Part shown: one piece after another, positions 32,691 through 39,150 of the stretch | Layout: each line of letters starts with the position of its first letter | Position numbering within the stretch: the first letter of the stretch is position 1 | NCBI GenBank assembly: GCA_023265045.1 | Contig: JAHFUQ010000017.1 | Span: 1-48,084 of the forward strand | Reading direction: 5' to 3' | Origin: Acidimicrobiia bacterium | GTDB taxonomy: Bacteria; Actinomycetota; Acidimicrobiia; Acidimicrobiales; AC-14 | DNA length: 48,084 nucleotides | Notes under the pieces: model-generated | Seen by the model: only the letters and a program-made list of their open reading frames with translations | Databases searched by the model: none | Told to the model about the DNA's origin: nothing | Program-made: the position numbers and the translations under genes

Positions 32691-34529
32691 TCAGGGCCTC
32701 GTCGCCGATGACTGGTCGAGGTTAGCGGGCGGGTGAGGCGGCACTTGATATTGGCGCACCGCGTAGGCCGCGAGCTGCGAGAACACCGGCGCCGACGCCA
32801 GGCCGCCGTAGTACGGCTGGGGGTCGTCGAGCACGACGATGGCCGACAACCGGGGCGACTCGGCGGGGAGGAAGCCGGCGAAGCTGGCGACGTAGGCGCC
32901 TTCCTTGTAGCCCCCGGTCGAGTCGGCCTTGCGGGCCGTCCCTGTCTTGCCGGCGACGGTGTAGCCATCGACGGCGGCGGTGGTGCCCGTGCCGCTGCGC
33001 ACCACTTCGGTGAGCATCCCGGTGATGTCGGCCGCGGTCGCGGCAGACACGACCCGGTGCTCGGCCGGGGCGGGCGTGGGGCGCACCGTGCCGTCGGGCG
33101 CGATGTCCTGCTTCACCAGCGACGGCGCCACGAAGACGCCGCCGTTCGCAATGGTGTTGTAGGCGGACAGCATCTGCAACGGGGTCACGGCCAGGCCGTA
33201 CCCGATGGCGAGGGTTGGCAAGCTCGTTCCCGACCAGTCGTCGAGCGACGGCACAATGCCGCTCGCCTCGCCCGGGAAGTCGAGGCCCGTGTCTCCGGCC
33301 ATGCCGTACGCCCGCAGGTAGCGGTCGAGGTTGGCGGCGCCCAGGCGCTGGGCGATGGTGATGGCGCCGGCGTTGGACGACTCGGCCATGATGTCGGTCG
33401 GCGTCCACTGGCGGACCGGATGGGGCTCGGCGTCGACGAACGTCGTTCCCGCCACCGTGATCTTGTCGGGGATGGCCAGCACGTCGGTCGGCCGGACGGC
33501 GCCTTCCTCGATGGCGGCCGACAGCGTCACGAGCTTGGTCACCGAGCCCGGCTCGTAGACGTCGATGAGGGCCTTGTTGTAGTCGGCCGGGCGCGGCGCC
33601 TGGCCCTTGGCGCCGGCGAGGACGCTGGCCATGGCGAGGATCTCGCCCGTCCGGGGGTCCATCACGATGGCGACGCCCGCCTTGGCCTTGGACGAGGTGA
33701 TCTGGGCGGCCAGCGCCTGCTCGGTCACGAACTGGAGGTCGCGGTCCAAGGTGAGGGCGAGGCTGCTGCCCCGCACCGGCTTGCGGCTCTGGCGCACGCC
33801 GCCCGGGATGTCGCGCCCAGACGGGTCCCGCTCGACGACGACCTGCCCGGGCTTGCCTGTGAGGAGGTGGTCGTACTGGGCCTCGAGGCCGGACAAGCCG
33901 TCGTTGTCCGACCCGACCTGGCCGAGCACCGTGCCCCCGACCGCGCCGGCGGGCAGGACGCGGGTCGGTTCGTCCATCAGCTCGACACCGTCGAGGCGCA
34001 GGGCGCGCACCTTGGCCGCGGTCTCGTCGTCGACCCTGCGGGCGAGGTACACGAAGGCGGCGGCCTCGCTGAGGCGGGCGCGCAGATCCAGCTCGTCAAG
34101 TCGCAGCACGGGCGCCAGGGCACGCGCCGCGCCGGCGGGATCGGTGACCAGGCTCGGGTCGGCCCACACCGTCGGGCGATTGATGGACAGCGCCAGCTCG
34201 GCGCCGTTGCGATCCAGGATCGAGCCGCGCAGGGCAGGCAGGTCGATCTCGTGCACGCGCTGGGATTCGCCGAGGACCGCGAAGCGCCCGGCGGACACGC
34301 CCTGGACCTCCACGAGCCGCACGATCAGCGTGCTGAACGCGGCGCCGAGCACGACCACCATGGCGACCAGCCGCCAGCGCAGTTTGGGCGCCTCCCCGCC
34401 CAAGGGCAGGGCCGGCGGGTTTCGCCGACCCGCCCGGTATGGGGGGCGCACCGGGCGGATCGGCGTTCGGGCGACCGGACGTCCGCGTCCCCCGCCCGAG
34501 GGGCGGCGGGTGAGGGTGGGGACGGTCAC
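32691..34529 (-). CDS. ftsI: Division transpeptidase FtsI (PBP3 class B)
   Basis: The 612-residue bitopic protein has a basic Pro-rich cytoplasmic tail, one membrane helix (LVAMVVVLGAAFSTLIVRLVEV, about residues 50-71), the class B pedestal (RGSILDRNGAELALS), and the transpeptidase domain. The domain shows SVTK in YEPGSVTKLVTL (nucleophile), SSN in IMAESSNAGAI and KTG in TVAGKTGTARK. It crosslinks septal peptidoglycan with FtsW. No PASTA repeats are present. GTG 34529 overlaps the ftsL-like stop (GTGA), which sets the start over a longer shadow frame to 34817. Confidence 0.95.
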   Translation of the reverse strand: MTVPTLTRRPSGGGRGRPVARTPIRPVRPPYRAGRRNPPALPLGGEAPKLRWRLVAMVVVLGAAFSTLIVRLVEVQGVSAGRFAVLGESQRVHEIDLPALRGSILDRNGAELALSINRPTVWADPSLVTDPAGAARALAPVLRLDELDLRARLSEAAAFVYLARRVDDETAAKVRALRLDGVELMDEPTRVLPAGAVGGTVLGQVGSDNDGLSGLEAQYDHLLTGKPGQVVVERDPSGRDIPGGVRQSRKPVRGSSLALTLDRDLQFVTEQALAAQITSSKAKAGVAIVMDPRTGEILAMASVLAGAKGQAPRPADYNKALIDVYEPGSVTKLVTLSAAIEEGAVRPTDVLAIPDKITVAGTTFVDAEPHPVRQWTPTDIMAESSNAGAITIAQRLGAANLDRYLRAYGMAGDTGLDFPGEASGIVPSLDDWSGTSLPTLAIGYGLAVTPLQMLSAYNTIANGGVFVAPSLVKQDIAPDGTVRPTPAPAEHRVVSAATAADITGMLTEVVRSGTGTTAAVDGYTVAGKTGTARKADSTGGYKEGAYVASFAGFLPAESPRLSAIVVLDDPQPYYGGLASAPVFSQLAAYAVRQYQVPPHPPANLDQSSATRP

Positions 34530-34990
34530 GGTCGGGGGGGAGGGGGCGCGCTTGGCGCGAGTGTCGGCGCGGTGGCGGCGGGCGCTTCGGCCAGGCTCGT
34601 CGGCGCGAGCGACACCACGGTCCGGGGCATCACCATGCCCAGCTCGGCCTCGGCGGCGGTGACCACGCGGGCGGGGGCCTCGAGCACGGCCACGTCCATG
34701 CGCAGCCGCTGCTGGCGGTCCTCCTCCTGCTGGGCCTTGGCCTGCAACCGCTGCACATCGTCCTGGCCCTGGGCGAGCATGACGTGTACGCCGACGACTC
34801 CGAACAGGCCGAAACACGCGGAGAGGCCGGCGACGGCCGTGCAGAGGCGGCTCAGCCGCCGCCGGCGAAGGACCCTCGGGTCGGGGACGACCTCCAGCCG
34901 CCGCTGCGGAACGGGAGCCGGGGCGGTGGCGGGCTGCGGACGCAGCCGCGGCGCGGGGCGCGCCGTGGCGGCGTAGCGGGGTGCGGTCAC
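34526..34990 (-). CDS. FtsL-like bitopic division protein
   Basis: The 154-residue product has a Pro/Arg-rich cytoplasmic tail of about 46 residues, one membrane helix (CTAVAGLSACFGLFGVVGVHVMLA, about residues 50-73) and a heptad-type stretch (QDDVQRLQAKAQQEEDRQQRLRMDVAVLEAPARVVTAAE) before a Pro-rich end. This size, topology and place between rsmH and ftsI are those of FtsL, which forms a complex with FtsB and FtsQ. Sequence similarity within the family is low, so the call rests on layout. GTG 34990 overlaps the rsmH stop (GTGA). Confidence 0.8.
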   Translation of the reverse strand: MTAPRYAATARPAPRLRPQPATAPAPVPQRRLEVVPDPRVLRRRRLSRLCTAVAGLSACFGLFGVVGVHVMLAQGQDDVQRLQAKAQQEEDRQQRLRMDVAVLEAPARVVTAAEAELGMVMPRTVVSLAPTSLAEAPAATAPTLAPSAPPPPRP

Positions 34991-35937
34991 GCTGCGTCCT
35001 CCGGCTCAGGATCGGCCAGGCGCTCGATGGCCCGCAGGCGGGCGCTCTCGGCCCGGTGGTTACGGGCGACCTCGATCGACGTCGGGCGCCGGGCGCCGCG
35101 CATCACCAGCCCGAACTTGGGCGACGCGCCGCACACACACGGCAGCCGGGGGGGGCACGTGCAGCCCCCCGTCGACGCGGTGCGAAAGCGCTCCTTCACG
35201 ATCCGGTCTTCACCGGAGTGGTATGCGAGCACCACGCAGCGCCCGCCCGGGGCCAACCCGTCGAGCGCTTGGTCCAACGCCGGTCCGAGCACGTCCAGCT
35301 CCTTGTTGACTTCGAGGCGCAAGGCCTGGAACGTGCGCCGCGCCGGGTCTCCGCCGTGGCGGCGGGCCGGCGCCGGAATGGCGTTGCGCACCACCTCGGC
35401 CAGGTGGGTCGTGCGCGCCAAGGGCCGCGCCCTCACGATGGCGTGGGAGATGCGCCGGGCGTACCGCTCGTCGCCGTAGTCGTGGAGCACCTGGGCGAGC
35501 CGTCCCTCGTCGTAGGTGTTGACGATGTCGGCCGCGGTCGTGGGCCGGCGCTGGTCCTGGCGCATGTCGAGGGGGCCGTCGGCGCGGTAGCTGAAGCCGC
35601 GCTCGGCGCGGTCGAGCTGGAGCGAGCTCACGCCCAGGTCGAACAGCGCTCCGGACAACCTTCCCTCCTCTTTGGTTATCGTGGACAGATCGTCGAATCG
35701 CGCCCGATGAAGGGCCACCCGGCCTTCGAACCCGGAAAGCGCGCCGGCTGCCGCAGCCAGAGCGTCACCGTCTTGGTCGAGGCCGATGAGCCGGATGTGG
35801 TCGAGCGCCGCCAGCAAGGCGCGCCCGTGCCCGCCCAATCCGACCGTGGCGTCCACCAACGGTCCGGGAGGGACGGGACGGAAGAGGTCGACGACCTCCT
35901 CCACCATGACCGGTTCGTGCTTAGGCGCCTCGCTCAT
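34987..35937 (-). CDS. rsmH: 16S rRNA (cytosine1402-N4)-methyltransferase RsmH
   Basis: The 316-residue SAM-dependent enzyme methylates C1402 of 16S rRNA. Visible are HEPVMVEEVVDLF, the SAM motif DATVGLGGHGRALL, GLDQDGDAL, LFDLGVSSLQLDRAERGFSYRADGPLDMR, FQALRLEVNKEL and VVLAYHSGEDRIVKERF. ATG 35937, with GGGGGA seven to nine bases upstream, gives the family N terminus MSEAPKHEPVM. A C-terminal Cys group (CTCPPRLPCVCG) is usual in the family. It follows mraZ after a 165-base gap. Confidence 0.96.
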   Translation of the reverse strand: MSEAPKHEPVMVEEVVDLFRPVPPGPLVDATVGLGGHGRALLAALDHIRLIGLDQDGDALAAAAGALSGFEGRVALHRARFDDLSTITKEEGRLSGALFDLGVSSLQLDRAERGFSYRADGPLDMRQDQRRPTTAADIVNTYDEGRLAQVLHDYGDERYARRISHAIVRARPLARTTHLAEVVRNAIPAPARRHGGDPARRTFQALRLEVNKELDVLGPALDQALDGLAPGGRCVVLAYHSGEDRIVKERFRTASTGGCTCPPRLPCVCGASPKFGLVMRGARRPTSIEVARNHRAESARLRAIERLADPEPEDAA

Positions 35938-35957
35938 CCGCCGTCCCCCGCCTGGCA

Positions 35958-35978
35958 TGGGAACCAAGGAAGTTCCCA
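35958..35978. repeat. Inverted repeat in the mraZ-rsmH gap
   Basis: TGGGAAC, seven-base loop, GTTCCCA, about 20 bases before the rsmH start. The same gap holds a ten-base palindrome CTTCCGGAAG at 36000-36009. Either could shape the rsmH leader. Confidence 0.45.
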
Positions 35979-36069
35979 GGAAGGAGGCGAAGGGGGTTTC
36001 TTCCGGAAGTACCGGGCGGGGGACGGCGCACGAGCGAGGCGGCCGTTGGTCACAGCTTCATATCAGTCT

Positions 36070-36084
36070 CGTATCAGTGATACG
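36070..36084. promoter_or_regulatory. Perfect 15-base dyad, candidate operator
   Basis: CGTATCA-G-TGATACG lies 18 bases past the mraZ stop codon in a local AT-rich patch (36055-36090), with another TATCAG half at 36061-36066. It could be an operator or a small hairpin between mraZ and rsmH. No matching regulator is identified. Confidence 0.4.
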
Positions 36085-36102
36085 GGCCACGTCTCCTTTC
36101 GG

Positions 36103-36504
36103 TCAGCCTGCGGCGAGGATGCGCTCGCCGTCTGTCTTCTTGTCGCGCCAGCGGGCCGCATCCCAGATCTCCACGTGGTCGAAGGCGCCGTTGACGACGA
36201 CCTCGCGTTCGAGGCTGGCGAAGTCCCGCAGGTGCGGGGGCAACGCGAGCCGGCCCTGGCGGTCAGGGACCACTTCCACCGCGCCGGCGAAGAAGACCCG
36301 GGCGACCGTGCGGTCCTCCGGCCCCCCCTTGGCGCGTTCCTGCATCTGCTCGGCCCGCCGCTGGAAATCGCCCGGCGGCCACAGGGCCAGGCAGCCGTCG
36401 GTCTCACTGGTGATAAACGCCTCCTGCAACTGGTCGCGGAACTTCATGGGCAGGATCACCCGGCCCTTGGCGTCCAAGGCATGGCTGTGTTCTCCGAGGA
36501 ACAT
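36103..36504 (-). CDS. mraZ: MraZ transcriptional regulator of the dcw cluster
   Basis: The 133-residue protein has two AbrB-like SpoVT domains: MFLGEHSHALDAKGRVILPMKFRDQL at the N terminus and FFAGAVEVVPDRQGRLALPPHLRDFA in the middle, each with the DxKGR/DRQGR-x-x-LP motif. In other bacteria MraZ forms a ring and binds repeats upstream of its own gene to repress the cluster. ATG 36504 gives the conserved first residues; the longer frame to 36567 runs through the predicted leader. No close ribosome site precedes the ATG, and a long-range stem ends three bases before it. Confidence 0.95.
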   Translation of the reverse strand: MFLGEHSHALDAKGRVILPMKFRDQLQEAFITSETDGCLALWPPGDFQRRAEQMQERAKGGPEDRTVARVFFAGAVEVVPDRQGRLALPPHLRDFASLEREVVVNGAFDHVEIWDAARWRDKKTDGERILAAG

Positions 36505-36507
36505 GAC

Positions 36508-36559
36508 TGGAGGCTCATAACTCCCGCTTGAAAGCTCCGTGGGGCACGGGGAGCCTCCA
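36508..36559 (-). promoter_or_regulatory. Foldable mraZ leader RNA
   Basis: The arms at 36551-36559 and 36508-36516 (nine perfect pairs) enclose an inner hairpin (CCGTG-CCC-CACGG on the transcript) and a loop holding GGGAG. The closing stem ends three bases before the mraZ ATG. A cis-acting role is inferred. Confidence 0.4.
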
Positions 36560-36563
36560 TTGG

Positions 36564-36590
36564 CCACCCCCTGCCACCACTCGCCGCCAC
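36564..36590 (-). promoter_or_regulatory. Candidate MraZ boxes
   Basis: GTGG occurs on the minus strand at 36590-36587, 36580-36577, 36577-36574 and 36567-36564, giving two pairs with 10-base spacing over the predicted transcription start. MraZ boxes in E. coli are TGGG repeats with a 10-base period, so the period matches and the core is similar. Confidence 0.4.
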
Positions 36591-36617
36591 CCTACGCCCC
36601 AGACACCGTCCGGTCAA
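36589..36617 (-). promoter_or_regulatory. mraZ (dcw) promoter
   Basis: TTGACC (36617-36612), a 17-base spacer and TAGGGT (36594-36589) on the minus strand. This is the best housekeeping-sigma promoter in the window. The start would be near 36582, with a leader of about 78 bases. Confidence 0.7.
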
Positions 36618-36662
36618 GGGCGCGGGTGGGCCGCGGCGAAGATGGGGCAAAGATGGAACGCA

Positions 36663-38021
36663 ATGGACGAGGTGGACCTCCCGTTCCGCACCCGCCTGGC
36701 GGCGTTCAGCGGCCGGCTGGCGTCTGAGGTCTCCCGCCGCGCCGGTGCGGGCGCCGGATCGAACATCGGGGGGCGGGTGACGCTGGCCCTCGACCCTCAC
36801 GCCCTGGAGCTGATGGCCGCCGGCCGCCAGGTCGCGCTGGTCTCGGGGACGAACGGCAAGACGACCACCACCCGGCTCCTCGCCGCCGCCCTCGCAGCAC
36901 GGGGGTCGGTGACGACCAACTCGTCCGGCGCCAACCTGCTGTCGGGGCTGGTGGCCACGTTGGCCCGCCACAGCGAGGCCGGGTACGCGGCGCTGGAAGT
37001 CGACGAGGGGTTGCTGGCCCGAGCCATCTCGGCCGTCCGTCCCTCGGCTGTGCTGCTGCTGAACCTCAGCCGCGACCAGCTCGACCGGATCGGCGAGGTG
37101 CGGCTGCACGCCGAAGCGTGGCGGCGGGCCATCGACCGGGTGCCCGCGACCCGGGTGGTGGCCAACGCCGACGACCCGCTGGTGGCGTGGGCCGCCCAGG
37201 CCGGGCGGATGGTGACGTGGGTCGGCACCGGCCAACGCTGGCGCGAGGACGCCAGCACCTGCCCCGCCTGCGGGAACCGCATCCGGTGGACGGACCCCGG
37301 CTCGTCGGCCGCGGCCGATACCGCGGCCGACGGGGCCCGGCCGGGCGGCCCGGGCGCCGGCGCCTGGGCGTGCGGCGTGTGCGACTTCGCCCGGGCTGCA
37401 CCCGACGTATGGCTCGACGGCCACGACCTGGTGACGGCCGACCACGAGCGGCTCCCGATCCGCCTGCGCCTGCCCGGGTGGTGCAACCGCTCCAACGCGG
37501 TGATGGCGGCGGCCGGCGCGTTGTCGATGGGCGTCAGCCCCGATGAGGCGCTGGCCCGCATGGCGACGGTGAAGGCGGTCGCCGGTCGTTACGAGGTCGT
37601 CTCCGTGAAGGGCGCCCGGGTGCGGCTGCTCCTGGCCAAGAACCCCGCGGGCTGGTCTGAGGCGCTAGACCTCATCCGCCCCGCGCCCGTGCCGGTCGTG
37701 GTCGGCATCAACGCCCGGGTGGCCGACGGGCGCGACCCCTCGTGGCTGTGGGACGTCCCTTTCGAGCGGTTGCGGGGGCGGCTCGTGGTGGCGTGCGGCG
37801 AGCGGGCCCGCGACCTCGCGGTGCGGCTCCGCTACGCCGAGGTCGACCACACGGTCGCCCAGGGGTACCGGGAGGCCGTCGAGATCGCCGCGACCTCGGT
37901 GCAGCACCCGGGAGGGGGCGGCGCCGACACCGGCGGCGGAGCGCGGCCGCCGCGGCCCGTCGACGTCGACTTGGCCGCCAACTACACATCGTTCCAGGCC
38001 GCCCGCGCGGAGCTGAAGTGA
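36663..38021 (+). CDS. murT: Lipid II isoglutaminyl synthase, MurT subunit
   Basis: The 452-residue Mur-ligase-like protein is the ATP-dependent half of the MurT-GatD complex that amidates the alpha-carboxyl of D-Glu in lipid II. It shows VALVSGTNGKTTTTRLLAAAL (ATP loop), NSSGANLLSGLVATLA, LEVDEG, LLNLSRDQLDRIGEV, a Cys4 zinc ribbon (CPACGNRI and CGVCDF) inserted in the central domain, and a DUF1727 C terminus (LLLAKNPAGWSEALDLI). ATG 36663 is taken; ATG 36642 is an in-frame alternative. It diverges from mraZ, and gatD follows by eight bases. The end of the protein has a Gly-rich insert. Confidence 0.92.
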   Translation: MDEVDLPFRTRLAAFSGRLASEVSRRAGAGAGSNIGGRVTLALDPHALELMAAGRQVALVSGTNGKTTTTRLLAAALAARGSVTTNSSGANLLSGLVATLARHSEAGYAALEVDEGLLARAISAVRPSAVLLLNLSRDQLDRIGEVRLHAEAWRRAIDRVPATRVVANADDPLVAWAAQAGRMVTWVGTGQRWREDASTCPACGNRIRWTDPGSSAAADTAADGARPGGPGAGAWACGVCDFARAAPDVWLDGHDLVTADHERLPIRLRLPGWCNRSNAVMAAAGALSMGVSPDEALARMATVKAVAGRYEVVSVKGARVRLLLAKNPAGWSEALDLIRPAPVPVVVGINARVADGRDPSWLWDVPFERLRGRLVVACGERARDLAVRLRYAEVDHTVAQGYREAVEIAATSVQHPGGGGADTGGGARPPRPVDVDLAANYTSFQAARAELK

Positions 38022-38028
38022 CAGGGCT

Positions 38029-38793
38029 GTGGTGACAAGGGCGGGGGCCGATCACGTCTCGATCGCCCTCCTCTACCCGGAGCTGCTCGGCACCTACGGC
38101 GACGGGGGCAACGCCGTGGTGCTCGCCCAGCGGCTCCGGTGGCGGGGCATCGGCGCCGAGGTCGTCGACGTCACCGCCGGCGAGGCGGTGCCCGCGTCGT
38201 GCCACGTCTACCTGATGGGGGGCGGCGAGGACGGGCCGCAGGCGCTCGCCGTGCGCGAACTGCGCGCCAGCCGGGCGTTGCGGACCGCGATCGACGGCGG
38301 CGCCGCGCTGCTGGCCGTGTGCGCCGGCTACCAGTTGCTGGGGCGGCAGTTCCTCGGCCCCGACGGGCGACCCCACGCCGGCCTGGGCCTCCTCGACTGC
38401 TCGACGGACCGGGGGCCGGGCGCCCGGCGCGTGGGCGAGCTGGTCGTCGAGCCCGACGCGTCGCTGTCGCTGCCCACGTTGACCGGCTACGAGAACCACG
38501 CCGGGATCACCGACCTCGGCCCCGACGCGGCGCCGCTGGGGCGGGTGGTGGTCGGCCACGGCAACGACCACGGCGACGGCAGCGAGGGCGCGGTCGCAGG
38601 CCACGTCGTCGGGACGTACCTGCACGGGCCGGCGCTGGCCCGCAACCCGGCGCTGGCCGACCTCATCCTGTCCTGGGTGGTCGGCGACCTGGCCCCGCTT
38701 GAGGACGCCGAGGTGGACGCCCTGCGCGACGAGCGCATCGGCGCGGCCCGTCGAGGCCACCCCCTTGCGGGGTGGCGGGTCCGGTCCCGTTAG
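38029..38793 (+). CDS. gatD: Lipid II isoglutaminyl synthase, GatD glutaminase subunit
   Basis: The 254-residue CobB/CobQ-type glutamine amidotransferase supplies ammonia to MurT. The nucleophile is the Cys in LLAVCAGYQLLGRQF and the His is in GTYLHGPALARNP. The opening ALLYPELLGTYGDGGNAVVLAQRL and the GYENHAGIT segment are typical of GatD. GTG 38029 or 38032 are possible starts, eight to eleven bases past the murT stop. Together the pair makes D-isoglutamine in the stem peptide, which fits a DAP-type wall predicted from murE. Confidence 0.94.
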   Translation: MVTRAGADHVSIALLYPELLGTYGDGGNAVVLAQRLRWRGIGAEVVDVTAGEAVPASCHVYLMGGGEDGPQALAVRELRASRALRTAIDGGAALLAVCAGYQLLGRQFLGPDGRPHAGLGLLDCSTDRGPGARRVGELVVEPDASLSLPTLTGYENHAGITDLGPDAAPLGRVVVGHGNDHGDGSEGAVAGHVVGTYLHGPALARNPALADLILSWVVGDLAPLEDAEVDALRDERIGAARRGHPLAGWRVRSR

Positions 38794-38796
38794 CAT
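38791..38796 (+). promoter_or_regulatory. Probable -10 element of the ferredoxin gene
   Basis: TAGCAT overlaps the gatD stop codon (TAG 38791-38793). Transcription would begin near 38803, leaving a leader of about 29 bases with AGGAG seven bases before the TTG start. Confidence 0.4.
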
Positions 38797-38831
38797 CGAC
38801 GGTTCCTCGCACCCGTCTCTAGGAGCAGTCG

Positions 38832-39119
38832 TTGGCGCGCGTCATCACCGAAGCTTGTATCGGCACCAAGGACCGGAGCTGCGTCGACGTGTGCCCCATG
38901 CACTGCATCCACGACGACGGCCCCGAGGACCAGATCCTCTACATCGAGCCTGAGCAGTGCATGGACTGCGACGGCTGCGTCGCCATCTGCCCCACCAACG
39001 CCATCTACGCCGACGACGAGGTGCCCGAGGCGCTCTCGGTCTACATCGAGATCAACGCCCTCTGGTTCCGGGACAAGGGCGCAGCCCGGGAGATGGTCCG
39101 CCAGCAGCACGGCAGCTGA
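38832..39119 (+). CDS. fdxA: 7Fe ferredoxin (3Fe-4S plus 4Fe-4S)
   Basis: The 95-residue protein starts at TTG 38832 (AGGAG seven bases upstream). The N-terminal motif CIGTKDRSCVDVCP is the 3Fe-4S pattern in which a second Cys of a 4Fe site is replaced, and CMDCDGCVAICP binds the 4Fe-4S cluster. The C-terminal 40 residues (EVPEALSVYIEINALWF) are typical of FdxA-type ferredoxins of actinobacteria. It carries low-potential electrons; partners are unknown. It lies alone between gatD and the convergent hydrolase gene. Confidence 0.95.
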   Translation: MARVITEACIGTKDRSCVDVCPMHCIHDDGPEDQILYIEPEQCMDCDGCVAICPTNAIYADDEVPEALSVYIEINALWFRDKGAAREMVRQQHGS

Positions 39120-39125
39120 CCGCAC

Positions 39126-39150
39126 CGGGCGCACGTTTCATCGGCGCCCG
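39126..39150. terminator. Hairpin between convergent ferredoxin and hydrolase genes
   Basis: CGGGCGC (39126-39132) and GCGCCCG (39144-39150) pair perfectly around an 11-base loop. The hydrolase stop codon lies in the loop, and its last codons make up the right arm. Confidence 0.5.

Noticed and set aside
32691..34817. Longer FtsI start at 34817
   Set aside because: The extension is a shadow of the ftsL-like gene. The GTGA overlap at 34526-34529 fits all other junctions in the cluster.
36528..36662. N-terminal extension of MurT in the open frame upstream of 36663
   Set aside because: The extra 45 residues are Pro/His-rich, overlap the mraZ promoter and do not match MurT N termini.
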